Positions 1-13,985 of a stretch of DNA of 64,000 bases are shown here, piece after piece (the stretch's first letter is position 1; each line of letters starts with the position of its first letter). The notes under the pieces are model-generated. The model saw only the letters and a list, made by a program, of their open reading frames with translations, was not told where the DNA came from and did no database searches. The stretch lies in NCBI RefSeq assembly GCF_036409155.1, contig NZ_JAZGLW010000001.1, positions 1,550,001-1,614,000 of the forward strand, read 5' to 3'. A program made the translations under genes and the position numbers. The DNA comes from Mycobacterium sp. 050128 (GTDB lineage: Bacteria > Actinomycetota > Actinomycetes > Mycobacteriales > Mycobacteriaceae).

Positions 1-796
1 GACCGGCATGGTGATGGGCACCGCTCAATACATCGCGCCCGAACAGGCGCTGGGCCATGACGCCACCCCCTCCAGCGACGTGTACTCCCTGGGAGTTGTT
101 GGCTACGAAGTGGTTTCGGGCAAACGGCCGTTCACCGGTGACGGCGCCCTGACGGTCGCGATGAAGCACATCAAGGAGCCACCGCCGCCGCTGCCGCCCG
201 AACTTCCGCCCAACGTGCGCGAACTCATCGAGATCACGCTGGTGAAGAACCCCGGCATGCGCTACCGCAGCGGGGGCCCGTTCGCCGACGCCGTGGCCGC
301 GGTCCGCGCCGGGCGCCGTCCGCCGCGGCCCAGCCAGTCACCGCCGCCCGGACGGGCCGCGCCGGCGGCCATTCCGTCCAGCCCGCAGGCCCGCACGACC
401 GCCGCGCCCAGTGCGCGGGCCGGTGCACCCAGCCGGTCCCGGCCGGCCACGAGCAGTCGTCGTCCACCGCCGGCCCGTCGCACCTTTTCGTCGGGGCAGC
501 GCGCGCTGCTGTGGGCGGCCGGAGTGCTGGGCGCGCTCGCCATCATCATCGCGGTGCTGATCGTCATCAATTCCCGCGGCGACACCCAGCAGCAGCCTCC
601 GCCTCCGACGGTCACCGACACCGGGACGCCGCCCGCGAGCAAGACCCCCAGCGGTTCCGGCCCCAGTTTGCGACTGGATTGGACGGATCGCGCCGGGATA
701 AGTAATTCTGGACTCCACCGCAGGCCACCCGAACTGAGCTGGGCTACCCCCTCGACGCCCAGCCGGTCGGCGGCCCGATACGAGACACCGCAATGA
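1..796 (+). CDS. pknA: Serine/threonine protein kinase PknA, C-terminal part
   Basis: This is the 3' part of a transmembrane Ser/Thr kinase controlling cell shape and division; the 5' end lies outside the window and the frame enters at base 2. What remains is the end of the kinase domain (activation-segment [10 protein letters not shown], then [12 protein letters not shown] and the C-lobe ending near RYRSGG), a long Pro/Ala/Arg-rich juxtamembrane linker, one transmembrane helix ([20 protein letters not shown]) and a short Pro/Thr-rich exported tail without PASTA repeats. All of this matches Mtb PknA. The stop overlaps the pknB start by 4 bases (ATGA), so the two kinases are probably translationally coupled at the end of the pbpA-rodA-pknA-pknB operon. 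Confidence 0.96.
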   Translation, partial: TGMVMGTAQYIAPEQALGHDATPSSDVYSLGVVGYEVVSGKRPFTGDGALTVAMKHIKEPPPPLPPELPPNVRELIEITLVKNPGMRYRSGGPFADAVAAVRAGRRPPRPSQSPPPGRAAPAAIPSSPQARTTAAPSARAGAPSRSRPATSSRRPPPARRTFSSGQRALLWAAGVLGALAIIIAVLIVINSRGDTQQQPPPPTVTDTGTPPASKTPSGSGPSLRLDWTDRAGISNSGLHRRPPELSWATPSTPSRSAARYETPQ

Positions 797-2673
797 CCAC
801 CCCTCAGCACCTGTCCGACCGTTACGAACTGGGCGACATCCTCGGTTTCGGCGGTATGTCGGAGGTTCACTTAGCCCGCGACGTCCGCTTGCACCGCGAC
901 GTCGCGGTGAAAGTGCTGCGCGCCGATCTGGCGCGCGATCCGAGCTTCTACTTGCGCTTTCGTCGCGAGGCGCAAAACGCCGCGGCGCTCAATCACCCGG
1001 CGATCGTCGCCGTCTACGACACCGGCGAGGCCGAGACGCCCGCGGGTCCGCTGCCCTACATCGTCATGGAATACGTCGACGGCGTCACGCTGCGCGATAT
1101 CGTGCACAACGACGGGCCCCTGCCGCCGCGCCGCGCGATCGAGATCATCGCCGACGCCTGCCAGGCCCTGAACTTCAGCCACCAGAACGGCATCATCCAC
1201 CGCGACGTCAAACCGGCGAACATCATGATCAGCACGACCAACGCGGTCAAGGTGATGGACTTCGGCATCGCGCGGGCCATCGCCGACAGCGGCAACAGCG
1301 TCACCCAGACCGCGGCCGTGATCGGCACCGCGCAGTACCTCTCGCCGGAGCAGGCCCGCGGCGATTCCGTCGACGCCCGCTCCGATGTCTACTCGCTGGG
1401 TTGTGTGCTCTACGAAATCCTGACCGGAGAGCCACCTTTCACCGGCGACTCACCGGTTTCGGTTGCCTACCAACATGTCCGGGAAGACCCGGTGCCGCCA
1501 TCGAAACGGCATGCGGGCATTTCGCCCGACCTCGACGCCGTCGTACTCAAGGCGTTGGCCAAGAACCCGGACAACCGGTATCAGACCGCGGCGGAGATGC
1601 GCGCCGACCTGGTGCGGGTGCACAATGGTGAAACACCCGAAGCACCACGGGTTTTCACCGACGCCGAGCGGACCTCGCTGATGGCCTCGACGGGGTCCGG
1701 CCACGGGGGTCCGCGCACCGACCCGATGGCTCGCCAACGCCTCACCGAGACCGACCCCGATCGGATGGGCGGTCCCATCGGTCGTTGGGTCGTCGCGGTC
1801 GCCGTGCTGGCGGTGCTGACGATTGTCGTCGTCATCGCGTTCAACACGTTCGGCGGCTCGACCCGCGACGTGCAAGTGCCCGACATGCGAGGTCAGGTGT
1901 CCGCCGATGCCGTTGCGGCCCTGCAGAACCGCGGCTTCAAGACCCGCACGCTGCAAAAGCCCGATTCGTCGATCCCGCCCGACCATGTGATCAACACCGA
2001 CCCCGGCGCCAATGCGTCGGTGGCGGCTGGCGACGAGATCACGATCAACGTCTCGACCGGACCCGAACAGCGCGAAGTGCCCGACGTGTCCTCGATGAGT
2101 TACTCCGACGCGGTGAGCAAGCTGAAAGCCGCCGGGTTCACCAAGTTCAAACAGGCGAACTCGCCGTCGACCCCGGACCTGCTGGGCAAGGTGATCGGCA
2201 CCAACCCGCCGGCCAACCAGACGTCGGCCATCACCAACTTGATCACCGTGATCGTGGGCTCCGGACCCGAGACCAAGCAGGTGCCCGATGTCGCGGGTCA
2301 GACCGTCGACATCGCGCAGAAGAACCTCACGGTCTACGGCTTCACCAAGCTCACCCAGACGCCGGTGGACAGCCCGCGGCCGGCCGGCGAGGTCATCGGG
2401 ACCAATCCACCCAAGGGGCAGACGGTTCCGGTGGACTCGATCATCGAGCTGCAGGTGTCCAAGGGCAATCAGTTCCTGATGCCCGACCTGACGGGCATGT
2501 TCTGGACCGACGCCGAACCACGGCTACGCGCGCTGGGCTGGACCGGAGTCCTGGACAAGGGCGCCGACGTCGACGCCGGCGGCTCGCAGTCCCACAAGGT
2601 GGTGTATCAGAACCCGCCCGCCGGCGCCGGGGTCAACCGGGACGGCATCATCACGCTGAAGTTCGGTCAGTAA
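793..2673 (+). CDS. pknB: Serine/threonine protein kinase PknB with four PASTA repeats
   Basis: Essential receptor kinase that senses muropeptide or lipid II outside the cell and phosphorylates cell-wall enzymes, including CwlM and the MurJ pseudokinase that are also encoded in this window. The protein is 626 aa, the same length as Mtb PknB. The ATP lysine is K40 (VAVK), the catalytic loop is HRDVKPAN (D138), DFG is present and the activation loop carries Thr171/Thr173 (TQTAAVIGT). A linker leads to a transmembrane helix near residues 333-352, followed by four PASTA units, each with the VPD or MPD start. The gene starts inside the pknA stop. Its last 23 bases overlap the end of convergent trpG. 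Confidence 0.98.
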   Translation: MTTPQHLSDRYELGDILGFGGMSEVHLARDVRLHRDVAVKVLRADLARDPSFYLRFRREAQNAAALNHPAIVAVYDTGEAETPAGPLPYIVMEYVDGVTLRDIVHNDGPLPPRRAIEIIADACQALNFSHQNGIIHRDVKPANIMISTTNAVKVMDFGIARAIADSGNSVTQTAAVIGTAQYLSPEQARGDSVDARSDVYSLGCVLYEILTGEPPFTGDSPVSVAYQHVREDPVPPSKRHAGISPDLDAVVLKALAKNPDNRYQTAAEMRADLVRVHNGETPEAPRVFTDAERTSLMASTGSGHGGPRTDPMARQRLTETDPDRMGGPIGRWVVAVAVLAVLTIVVVIAFNTFGGSTRDVQVPDMRGQVSADAVAALQNRGFKTRTLQKPDSSIPPDHVINTDPGANASVAAGDEITINVSTGPEQREVPDVSSMSYSDAVSKLKAAGFTKFKQANSPSTPDLLGKVIGTNPPANQTSAITNLITVIVGSGPETKQVPDVAGQTVDIAQKNLTVYGFTKLTQTPVDSPRPAGEVIGTNPPKGQTVPVDSIIELQVSKGNQFLMPDLTGMFWTDAEPRLRALGWTGVLDKGADVDAGGSQSHKVVYQNPPAGAGVNRDGIITLKFGQ

Positions 2674-3349
2674 CCGCCGGTTCGGCCGGGAAATACGGCC
2701 GCACCGCGGAACGAACCTCGTTCTCCAGCCGGCGGATCAGGGTGTCATCGCGCGACCACCCGCAATAGGCCAGCCAGTTGGCCAGCATCCGGTGACCGCC
2801 CTCGGTGAGGATCGACTCCGGATGGAACTGCACACCGTGGATCGGCAGCTCGGTATGACGCACCGCCATGATGACCCCGCTGCGGGTGTGGGCCGTCACC
2901 TCGAGCACTGGCGGCAGCGATTCGGGCAGGATCGTCAGCGAGTGGTAGCGAGTCGCAGTAAAAGGATCCGGAAGCCCTTGCAGCACACCGACATTGGTGT
3001 GGTGGACACTGCTGGTCTTGCCGTGTAGCAATTCGGGCGCACGGTCGACGGTGGCGCCGAACGCGACGCCGATGGCCTGGTGCCCGAGGCAGACGCCCAG
3101 CAGCGGGGTGGCCGCCGCGGCGCACGCGCGGACCAGGTCGATCGACGCACCCGCGCGCTCCGGGGTGCCCGGTCCGGGACTGAGCAACACACCGTCGAAC
3201 CGCGCGGCGATGGCGGCGTGGCTGTCTGGTGGGTCGGAGAGCCTGGCGTCGTCGTTGCGCCATACGTCAGCCTCGACTCCGAGTTGCCCCAAGTACTGCA
3301 CGAGGTTGAACACGAAGCTGTCGTAGTTGTCGACAACCAGGATGCGCAT
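2651..3349 (-). CDS. trpG: Anthranilate/para-aminobenzoate synthase glutamine amidotransferase subunit
   Basis: Class I glutamine amidotransferase of 232 aa that releases ammonia from glutamine for anthranilate (tryptophan) or p-aminobenzoate (folate) synthesis. The triad is visible: nucleophile Cys in GVCLGHQAIG, and His and Glu in VQFHPES. The N-terminus MRILVVDNYDSFVFNL is typical of TrpG/PabA. As in Mtb (Rv0013) it lies apart from trpE or pabB, so one subunit may serve both pathways. Its end overlaps the end of pknB on the opposite strand. A -10 element lies 6 bases before the ATG, predicting a leaderless message. Confidence 0.94.
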   Translation of the reverse strand: MRILVVDNYDSFVFNLVQYLGQLGVEADVWRNDDARLSDPPDSHAAIAARFDGVLLSPGPGTPERAGASIDLVRACAAAATPLLGVCLGHQAIGVAFGATVDRAPELLHGKTSSVHHTNVGVLQGLPDPFTATRYHSLTILPESLPPVLEVTAHTRSGVIMAVRHTELPIHGVQFHPESILTEGGHRMLANWLAYCGWSRDDTLIRRLENEVRSAVRPYFPAEPAVTDRTSA

Positions 3350-3355
3350 CGTGTC

Positions 3356-3361
3356 AGGTTA
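3356..3361 (-). promoter_or_regulatory. Putative -10 element of trpG (leaderless)
   Basis: On the minus strand the hexamer TAACCT fits the mycobacterial TANNNT -10 pattern. It ends 6 bases before the trpG ATG, so the predicted transcript would begin at the start codon. No good -35 was recognised. Confidence 0.45.
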
Positions 3362-3398
3362 CCGCCCTGCCGACCACTGGTCAGTGCTCAGTGGGCCC

Positions 3399-4142
3399 TC
3401 AGTAGCCGACCGGGCCGGCCGGCTGCGCGAAATGCATCCGGACGGGTTCGGTGTGGCCGACGATCTGCACGTCGGGCTTGGCGTCCTCGTGGTAGCCGAG
3501 CCCGAACCGGACGACGTACTGCTTGTAGAGGATCACCAGGGGAGCGGCGGCCAGGGCCGCCTGCATGGCCGTGGCATTACCGATCGCGGTGACCGTGTAG
3601 GGCGGGCTGTAGGTACGGCCGTTGAGCAGCAGCGTGTTGCCGACGCAGCGCGGCACCGACGACGCGATGATCCGTTGATCCTGCATCTGGATCGCCTCCG
3701 CGCCAGCACTCCACAGGGCGTTGAGGACGGCCTGGATGTCTTGCTGGTGCACCACCAGGTCGTCGGGGGAGGCATCGCGCGGGAAGCGTCCGTTGGCGTC
3801 ACGCTGGGCGTCATCGAGTGTCACCACCAGGCCGGGCCCATGCACCGGGGTCATGTCCGCCTCGGCCGCCAGCTCGGCCGAACGACGCAGCATGGCCGTC
3901 AATGCGGCATCGGAAGACCGCAGATGCGTCGAGTCGATCTTGCCTTCCAGTTCGTCGCGTTCGGCCTTGAGGCGATTCACCGAGGCCTGGGTCTCGCGCA
4001 CCAGGTCGACCAGCCGGGGTGCATCGCTGCGGCGGATCTCGGCGCCACCGGATACCCCGTGGGTGGCCGCCAGCAGCAGTCCGGCCAGCAGGCAAACCAA
4101 CGGGACACCGAAGCGCCAAGGTGACCGGCCGGTCTGGATCAT
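3399..4142 (-). CDS. DUF881 membrane-anchored protein (Rv0012-like)
   Basis: A 247-aa protein with an N-terminal signal-anchor (WRFGVPLVCLLAGLLLAATHG, about residues 9-29), then a short coiled coil (LVRETQASVNRLKAERDELE) and a DUF881 domain. The DUF881 fold, including GPGLVVTLDDA, the central VVHQQDIQAVLNALW and the NGRTYSPPYTVTAIG stretch, resembles that of actinobacterial exported division-associated proteins. It corresponds to Mtb Rv0012, whose biochemical function is not established. It lies back-to-back with crgA and near pknB, which suggests an envelope or division role, but that is inference from position only. Confidence 0.9.
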   Translation of the reverse strand: MIQTGRSPWRFGVPLVCLLAGLLLAATHGVSGGAEIRRSDAPRLVDLVRETQASVNRLKAERDELEGKIDSTHLRSSDAALTAMLRRSAELAAEADMTPVHGPGLVVTLDDAQRDANGRFPRDASPDDLVVHQQDIQAVLNALWSAGAEAIQMQDQRIIASSVPRCVGNTLLLNGRTYSPPYTVTAIGNATAMQAALAAAPLVILYKQYVVRFGLGYHEDAKPDVQIVGHTEPVRMHFAQPAGPVGY

Positions 4143-4260
4143 CGAGTCTCCAATTTCCTGGTCGGGGGGCCAGGTGGGTTAATCTCGTAGCCAAGTCCTG
4201 CGGGTAGCTACAACCGCTATCGTTGCACCCCGTCCCGCTCACCGTGATCCCGAGGTAATC

Positions 4261-4542
4261 ATGCCCAAGTCCAAAGTCCGCAAGAAGAACGACTTCACCG
4301 TCAGCGCGGTCAGCCGGACGCCGGTGAAAGTGAAGGTCGGACCGTCCAGCGTGTGGTTCGTCGCGCTGTTCGTGAGTCTGATGCTGATCGGTCTGGTTTG
4401 GCTGATGGTGTTCCAGTTGGCCGCCGTCGGAAGCCAGGCGCCGACCGCCCTCAACTGGATGGCGCATCTTGGCCCGTGGAACTACGCGATCGCGTTCGCT
4501 TTCATGATCACCGGTTTGTTGCTCACGATGCGCTGGCACTAA
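4261..4542 (+). CDS. crgA: Cell division protein CrgA
   Basis: Small (93 aa) integral membrane septation protein which in mycobacteria interacts with FtsZ, FtsQ, FtsI and CwsA and helps place peptidoglycan synthesis machinery. It has a charged N-terminus ([12 protein letters not shown]), then two transmembrane helices (about 30-52, [18 protein letters not shown], and 70-90, [16 protein letters not shown]) joined by a short periplasmic loop, and ends MRWH as is typical. GAGG lies close to the ATG as a Shine-Dalgarno sequence. The partner gene cwsA is 1.3 kb downstream. Confidence 0.97.
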   Translation: MPKSKVRKKNDFTVSAVSRTPVKVKVGPSSVWFVALFVSLMLIGLVWLMVFQLAAVGSQAPTALNWMAHLGPWNYAIAFAFMITGLLLTMRWH

Positions 4543-4697
4543 CCAAGATCAACTACCGAATGGATTCATCTTGGGGTCGATCCGAGGCTAAGCCAGCAAC
4601 CTTGTGAGTACCCAATCACACGCGTGTGATTTATCCCCACTGTTGATAGCTGATGTGGATAACTGCATCGGCAGTGGTGGGAGGGGCTAAGTACGGC

Positions 4698-5132
4698 ATG
4701 CAGCAAACACGGTGGGAGCCGCGCTCGGCGGGAGTCGCTGGTTGTGGCCTCGGCGGGTTGTTCATGGCTATCGCGAGTGTGACCGTGGTCACAGACCTGC
4801 CGGGCCGCCTCATGGTGGGGATTGCCGGGGCGGGTCTGCTCTTGTTTGCGGGCGCAACATGGCGCGCGCGCCCGAAGCTGGCAATTACCCCCGCCGGTTT
4901 GGTAATTCGGGGATGGTTCCGGACGCAGGTATTGCAGCACTCCGACATCAAGATCATTCGGATCACCGAGTTCCGCCGCATGGGACGCAAGGTGCGGTTC
5001 CTCGAAGTGGAAACGGCCGACGACAGCCTGGTGCTGTTTTCCCGCTGGGACCTCGGCACCGAGCCGTTGGACGTGCTCGACGCGCTTACCGACGCCGGCT
5101 ACGCCGGTCGCAACGGTGCCGAGTCGGAGTAG
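4698..5132 (+). CDS. PH-domain membrane protein (Rv0010c-like)
   Basis: A 144-aa protein equivalent to Mtb Rv0010c. Two N-terminal hydrophobic helices (GVAGCGLGGLFMAIASVTVV and MVGIAGAGLLLFAGATW) are followed by a bacterial PH-like (YdbT/DUF2581-type) domain with ITPAGLVIRGWF and FLEVETADD. The start at MQQTRWEPRS is chosen because Mtb begins there; an in-frame ATG 45 bases upstream would add an unconserved segment. Function is unknown. It is conserved between crgA and ppiA. It ends convergent with ppiA, 42 bases away. Confidence 0.85.
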   Translation: MQQTRWEPRSAGVAGCGLGGLFMAIASVTVVTDLPGRLMVGIAGAGLLLFAGATWRARPKLAITPAGLVIRGWFRTQVLQHSDIKIIRITEFRRMGRKVRFLEVETADDSLVLFSRWDLGTEPLDVLDALTDAGYAGRNGAESE

Positions 5133-5174
5133 CTGGAAACGGCCCTAGAAACGGCCTAGAAAGGCCTCGATCGG

Positions 5175-5723
5175 CTAGGAGATCGTGATCGACTCGATGA
5201 CGACCGGTTCGGTCGGACGGTCGTTGCCGTCGGTCGACGTCGTCGCGATCGCGTCGACCACCTTCTGCGACTCGGGCTCGGTCACCTCGCCGAAGATGGT
5301 GTGGCGCCGGTTCAGGTGCGGCGTCTGCCCGACGGTGATGAAGAACTGCGAGCCGTTGGTACCCGGGCCGGCGTTGGCCATCGCCAGCAGGTAGGGCTTG
5401 TCGAACTGCAGCTCGGGGTGGAACTCGTCGGCGAACTGGTAGCCCGGGCCGCCACGGCCGGTACCGGTCGGGTCGCCGCCCTGGATCATGAAGCCCTGGA
5501 TCACTCTGTGAAAGACCGCGCCATCGTAGAAAGGACCGGAAGGACTGCCCGACGCGTTTTGGGTCGAGTACTCCTTGGTGCCCTGCGCCAGGCCAACGAA
5601 GTTGGCGACGGTCTTGGGGGCATGGTTTCCAAACAGGGCGATCTTGATGTCGCCGCGGTTGGTGTGCAGTGTGGCAGTGGCAGTCTGGTGCGGGCTGTTG
5701 GTCACGACACCAGAGTCTGCCAT
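5175..5723 (-). CDS. ppiA: Cyclophilin-type peptidyl-prolyl cis-trans isomerase
   Basis: Catalyses cis-trans isomerisation of X-Pro bonds during protein folding. The 182-aa single cyclophilin domain has the core motifs FHRVIQGFMIQGGD (catalytic Arg and Gln), ANAGPGTNGSQFFIT and LNRRHTIFGEV. There is no signal peptide, so a cytoplasmic location is expected, as for Mtb PpiA (Rv0009). It is convergent with the PH-domain gene and divergent from cwsA. Confidence 0.97.
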   Translation of the reverse strand: MADSGVVTNSPHQTATATLHTNRGDIKIALFGNHAPKTVANFVGLAQGTKEYSTQNASGSPSGPFYDGAVFHRVIQGFMIQGGDPTGTGRGGPGYQFADEFHPELQFDKPYLLAMANAGPGTNGSQFFITVGQTPHLNRRHTIFGEVTEPESQKVVDAIATTSTDGNDRPTEPVVIESITIS

Positions 5724-5862
5724 TCCCTACAGACCCGCCCGCACCGGGTGTCGCTCGACGCGGCCGGACGCCGAAAATCCCGCCGCCACGCGGCAATAGG
5801 AGCGCCGGTGTTTTCATGGTGGCAGTCTGTAGGTTCCACGACCCGGTACGGAAAGGCGGCAG

Positions 5863-6297
5863 ATGAACGCGCAGGCGGAATCCCAGCTGACCCCTAGGCA
5901 GCGACTGTCCCGGGGCCTGGCTTACTCGGCAATAGGACCGGTGGACGTCGCGCGCGGTGCCATTGGTTTGGGGGCCCACTCGGTGCAGTCGACGGCATCG
6001 GAGTTGCACCGCCGCTACCGCGAGGGCCAACTGGCTCGCGACATCGCCGCAGCGCAGGAAACCCTTGCGCAGGAACTGGCCGCCGCGCAGGAGGTGGTTT
6101 CCAGCCTGCCACAGGCGCTGCAGAATGCGCGCAAATCCCAACGCCGCCGGGGCAAGCGGCCCTTGCTGATCGCGGGCGTCGCCGTCGTGGTGCTGGCCGG
6201 CGGCGCGGCCGCATTCAGCATCGTGCGGCGCTCGGTCAATCGTGATAGCCCCGAGTCGCCGCGCCCGCCTAGCGTGGATGTGCAGCCGCGCCCGTAG
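5863..6297 (+). CDS. cwsA: Cell wall synthesis protein CwsA
   Basis: A 144-aa single-pass protein homologous to Mtb Rv0008c/CwsA, which interacts with CrgA and Wag31 and affects polar growth. Residues 1-100 form a cytoplasmic helical region with a likely coiled coil (RDIAAAQETLAQELAAAQEV). A basic stop (KSQRRRGKRP) precedes a C-terminal transmembrane helix (LLIAGVAVVVLAGGAAAFSI, about 106-125) and a short Pro/Arg tail. GAAAGG precedes the ATG as a Shine-Dalgarno sequence. Confidence 0.94.
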   Translation: MNAQAESQLTPRQRLSRGLAYSAIGPVDVARGAIGLGAHSVQSTASELHRRYREGQLARDIAAAQETLAQELAAAQEVVSSLPQALQNARKSQRRRGKRPLLIAGVAVVVLAGGAAAFSIVRRSVNRDSPESPRPPSVDVQPRP

Positions 6298-6416
6298 GAG
6301 TCTCCGCCGTAGCGGCGAATATTCACCAATTGCAGTGTCTCCGTTTGCCATCCGTTGCGACAGGCGATCTGGCTAATCATCGTTGTCAGATTTAGCGTTT
6401 CGCGCAGGGGGCCGAA

Positions 6417-6551
6417 ATGAACGGAGCTGTCAATATGTCTCGTCGAACCATGAAGGCGATCGCCGGTGCGATCCTGATCGGCGCCGCGATGTCGGTGACT
6501 GCGACGGGATGCGCCAACACGCCTGCACCGACGCAAATTACGACCCAGTAA
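6417..6551 (+). CDS. Small predicted lipoprotein or exported peptide
   Basis: A 44-codon frame with Shine-Dalgarno AGGGGG 5 bases before the ATG at 6417; a second in-frame ATG at 6435 would give 38 aa. It has a basic n-region (SRRTMK), a hydrophobic core (AIAGAILIGAAMSVTA), a Cys in ATGCANT resembling a loose lipobox, and a short Thr/Pro/Gln tail ending TQITTQ. A strong hairpin begins 16 bases after the TAA. I do not recognise a family. The signal-like architecture, Shine-Dalgarno sequence and terminator argue that it is real. Confidence 0.62.
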   Translation: MNGAVNMSRRTMKAIAGAILIGAAMSVTATGCANTPAPTQITTQ

Positions 6552-6567
6552 GTCCGCCCGGATCATC

Positions 6568-6603
6568 AAAAGGCGGTACCGCGATGATGCGGTACCGCCT
6601 TTT
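6568..6603. terminator. Bidirectional intrinsic-type terminator
   Basis: A perfect 15-bp inverted repeat with a 6-base loop (GATGAT). The stem begins AAAAGGCGGTACCGC and ends in TTTT on both strands. It lies between two convergent genes, the small lipoprotein gene (+) and the CDGP gene (-), and can serve both. A stem this perfect followed by T residues is uncommon in mycobacteria. Confidence 0.85.
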
Positions 6604-6616
6604 GATGTACTCGGCT

Positions 6617-6931
6617 TTAGTCGTCGATGTGGTTCGGCGGCTGCCCAAGCGGCACCGGCTGTGCGGGGTCAACCGGGTAGCACTCGGGCGGCGGCGTCAC
6701 GTCCTCGATCACGCCCCGACCGCCAAAGACCGGGTAGCTGGGCGCCTGATGGCACCGCTCGAAGATCCCGTTCGGGCCTATCGGCTTATCGCAGTAAGAC
6801 TCGCCCGGGATTACGGTGCCCTGACAGCCCGCCGACGCGGGCGGAGCCATTGCGATGCCAATTCCAATTCCGCTGACTGTTAGTGCCGCTCCCAGCGCCG
6901 CGGTTCCGGCGACGCGCGCTGATTTCATCAT
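6617..6931 (-). CDS. Secreted CDGP-domain protein
   Basis: A 104-aa predicted secreted protein. A signal peptide (MMKSARVAGTAALGAALTVS, core to about residue 27, cleavage near PPASA-GC) is followed by a mature part of about 70 aa with four cysteines, in GCQGT, SYCDKP, ERCHQAP and PECYPV. It resembles the short CDGP-type exported proteins of mycobacteria, whose function is unknown. The even cysteine number fits two disulfides outside the cytoplasm. As far as I recall it is absent between cwsA and alaT in Mtb, so it is a lineage-specific insertion here. Confidence 0.82.
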   Translation of the reverse strand: MMKSARVAGTAALGAALTVSGIGIGIAMAPPASAGCQGTVIPGESYCDKPIGPNGIFERCHQAPSYPVFGGRGVIEDVTPPPECYPVDPAQPVPLGQPPNHIDD

Positions 6932-7194
6932 GAGCCGCAGGATACAGCCAATAGTTGCGGCTGTCGCCTCGTCTGGCGAATGATTTTACTTGGTCGGAGC
7001 AAATGACGCGGAGCTCTGCGATCCACCCGGGCAAGCGGCGAACATGCATGGGGGAGTCGGCAATTCGGCGCCGCACTCAAACTTCCGAGTTCCACCCCGC
7101 GTACCGCACCAAGATGGTCCCGCAACAACCGAACGCCATTTCAATTTCTGGCACTAGCGGAATACGACTACCGGGCGAACACAATTTGAATTTG

Positions 7195-7267
7195 TGGAGC
7201 CTAGGGGAATCGAACCCCTGACACCTGCCTTGCAAAGGCAGTGCTCTACCAACTGAGCTAAGGCCCC
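7195..7267 (-). tRNA. alaT: tRNA-Ala (TGC)
   Basis: On the minus strand this is a 73-nt cloverleaf starting GGGGCCTTAGCTC with anticodon loop TTTGCAA (anticodon TGC), the T-loop GGTTCGATTCC and discriminator A. The acceptor stem has the G3:U70 wobble pair that identifies alanine tRNAs. CCA is not encoded. Confidence 0.98.
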
Positions 7268-7406
7268 TCACCAACAGGTGTGGGATCAACTACCGCCACG
7301 TGCCAGACCTCGACCCCGCGCCGTGACCGCAGTACCGCCGCCACCAACGCAATCAGTGCCAACGGCAATGCAAGTCTCACACAACGTCTTGACGGGCACA
7401 TGGTTG

Positions 7407-7480
7407 TGGGCCTAGGAGGACTCGAACCTCCGACCTCTTCGTTATCAGCGAAGCGCTCTAACCGCCTGAGCTATAGGCCC
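7407..7480 (-). tRNA. ileT: tRNA-Ile (GAT)
   Basis: On the minus strand this is a 74-nt cloverleaf starting GGGCCTATAGCTCAGGCGG, anticodon stem-loop CTTCG-CTGATAA-CGAAG (anticodon GAT), T-arm GGAGGTTCGAGTCCTCC and discriminator A. It lies upstream of tRNA-Ala in the same direction, as ileT-alaT do after gyrA-Rv0007 in Mtb. Confidence 0.98.
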
Positions 7481-7541
7481 GTACTCGCGTACGGCCGAGC
7501 GACGAGATTACCGCAATCGTCGCCCCACCCCAAAACCCGCA

Positions 7542-8420
7542 CTAATCCCGGTCCGCCAACGTGACTTCGACGCCACCGATCAGGTCGGTCGTCAGGTTGT
7601 AGACGAACGCACCGATCGTGGCCATTGCCGTCAACAACACGATGTTGACCAAGCCGATCAGCACGGCGCCGCCGAAGATCGTCCCGCTCGAGACCAGCTC
7701 GCCGCTGCTGCCGCTGGTGTTGTTCAGCAAGTCGCCGACGTTGCTGTTGAGCTTGGCCCACACGCCCATGCCGCCGAGCACCAGGTAGAGGAACGCAACG
7801 GCGATCATCCAGACGAAGAACAGCGCCACCGAAAGCATCAGAGACACCTTCAAGGTGCTCCATGGATCGATCCGGCGGATCTGCATGCTGGCCCGGACCG
7901 GGCCCCCGCGGCGCCGCGAGACCTGAATGAGGCTGTCCCGGTTCTCCCGCGATTCCGTACTCGTCGAGCGCGCCGAGCCGGCCGGCTGCGACGACTCCGA
8001 GCTGCGCTCCGGCGTGGTGCTGCGCTGCGATCCGCGGGAAATCCCGCCGGACAGGTCCGGCAATTCGCTGGCATAGGCCTCGTGGGTGGGCCCGTCACCA
8101 CGGCTCGGCGCGTCGAAGTCGTCCCGGCGCGACGGACCCTGCCCCGCAGCGTTGCCGCCGGAAATGAAGCGGTTCACGCGAGCGTCGACACCCGCCGGCG
8201 GGCCCTGCGGCCGGGACTCCGTCGACGGTTCGCTTGGACGATTTCCCGGATTGGCGGCCCGGGCTGCCCCGCGCTGCCACGGCGGCGAATCCCCGCCCTC
8301 CTGGGCACGACCCGCCTGGGCGGGCGTCCCGCGCGGGTGCGCACCGGCACGCTCGGCCGAAACGTCCCCGTTCTGGCTGTCGCCCTTCTTGGGGGCACCC
8401 GGCTCGCTCGGTGAGGTCAC
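7542..8420 (-). CDS. DUF3566 membrane protein (Rv0007-like)
   Basis: A 292-aa protein. The first 180 residues are hydrophilic and probably disordered (Pro/Ser/Gly/Arg-rich). The C-terminal DUF3566 domain has two transmembrane helices ([20 protein letters not shown] and [20 protein letters not shown]). It lies immediately downstream of gyrA on the same strand, where Mtb has Rv0007. The function is unknown. The variable low-complexity N-terminus and conserved membrane module are normal for this family. Confidence 0.92.
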   Translation of the reverse strand: MTSPSEPGAPKKGDSQNGDVSAERAGAHPRGTPAQAGRAQEGGDSPPWQRGAARAANPGNRPSEPSTESRPQGPPAGVDARVNRFISGGNAAGQGPSRRDDFDAPSRGDGPTHEAYASELPDLSGGISRGSQRSTTPERSSESSQPAGSARSTSTESRENRDSLIQVSRRRGGPVRASMQIRRIDPWSTLKVSLMLSVALFFVWMIAVAFLYLVLGGMGVWAKLNSNVGDLLNNTSGSSGELVSSGTIFGGAVLIGLVNIVLLTAMATIGAFVYNLTTDLIGGVEVTLADRD

Positions 8421-8543
8421 CCCGACTCCTTACCTCTGCTGCCTGGGCCGCCCGGTCGGTGGCCCGCGCATTGTCTCTGGTCGGGCTGAGTCTAATTGCC
8501 CGTGCCCGGCGGCAGTCCTTTGGCAGGCACTGCCGCACCCGAA

Positions 8544-11063
<2,520 letters not shown>

Positions 11064-11115
11064 CTGTTCCTCGTCGGTCGGTCAGCGGTGGCTGGTCTGA
11101 GGCGGGTCTGATCAC

Positions 11116-13173
<2,058 letters not shown>

Positions 13174-13215
13174 TCATGCGGGCGGTTCCAGTCACCGCAG
13201 CAGTCGCATCAATCC

Positions 13216-13221
13216 ACTCTA
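13216..13221 (-). promoter_or_regulatory. Putative -10 of the gyrBA operon
   Basis: Minus-strand TAGAGT fits TANNNT and lies about 65 bases before the gyrB start within the 266-base gap 13150-13415. No convincing -35 was seen. The remainder of this gap holds nothing I recognise. Confidence 0.3.
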
Positions 13222-13415
13222 CCGTGAGCGGGGGTCTGGACCGATTTTCTGGGCGCGTTTCTACCTATCTGGACGCGCCGTGCGCTCAATTTCTCTATTG
13301 ACGCCGCGTCCGGACGTGCGCGGCGGGGGTCCGTTTCGTTCTCGCGGATCTGAGAGGGTTAACCTTGACGCCTTGTCGGCACATGTCCCCGACGTACGTG
13401 AACCCCTCAATTGTG

Positions 13416-13985
13416 TCAACCGTAGGTGTCGCGCGGGCCCCGTCCGGAGATGTGTCGGGGTCCCTTCCGCCAAGACGGAGCGGCGGGCCCGGTGATTTTC
13501 AGCGATGTCACGACGCCGTTGCCCACCGCCGCGGCGATCTTGGCCAACAACTGCGACTGGATCATCCGCAATTGGGTGGCCCAGGCGGTGGATTCGGCCG
13601 TCACGCTGAGCACGCCATCGCTGAGCGCGGTCGGCGTCGCGTGATCCGCGATTTGATGGCCGACCACCGCCGTCCAGTGACCGAGCACCGTGCCTTCGGC
13701 GACACGTCCCGACCAGCCGCGCTTCTTCGCGATTTCGCGGGCAACTCTGCCCATCGGTTGCGGGTCCCTAGCATCGGGTCCCGGACCCGACCACCTCCGG
13801 CGCTGCCCGGCGACCCGGCGCGGAACCGGATTGCTTCCGCGGCCGCGGCCGGCGTCCTTGCCCTGGGCGCGCGCCGCGGCGCGGGCTTCTTCGAGAGTGC
13901 GCCGCACCAAGTCGATACCGCTGAGCCCGCTGGTGGGACCGCTTGCTGGTTCCGGCGGTGCCGCGTCTGATTCGTCGTCGGTCAT
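13416..13985 (-). CDS. dciA: DUF721 protein, DciA-type helicase loader
   Basis: A 189-aa protein corresponding to Mtb Rv0004. The DUF721/DciA domain occupies about residues 75-170: a basic segment ([15 protein letters not shown]) then [38 protein letters not shown] and QLLAKI. DciA recruits and helps load the replicative helicase DnaB in bacteria without DnaC. The N-terminal 70 residues are low complexity. Its start overlaps the recF stop by 4 bases (ATGA), placing it in the dnaN-recF unit. Confidence 0.93.
   Translation of the reverse strand: MTDDESDAAPPEPASGPTSGLSGIDLVRRTLEEARAAARAQGKDAGRGRGSNPVPRRVAGQRRRWSGPGPDARDPQPMGRVAREIAKKRGWSGRVAEGTVLGHWTAVVGHQIADHATPTALSDGVLSVTAESTAWATQLRMIQSQLLAKIAAAVGNGVVTSLKITGPAAPSWRKGPRHISGRGPRDTYG

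Noticed and set aside
5086..6351. A 421-codon minus-strand frame across ppiA and cwsA
   Set aside because: It overlaps two well-supported genes and its translation is Arg/Pro-rich without motifs.
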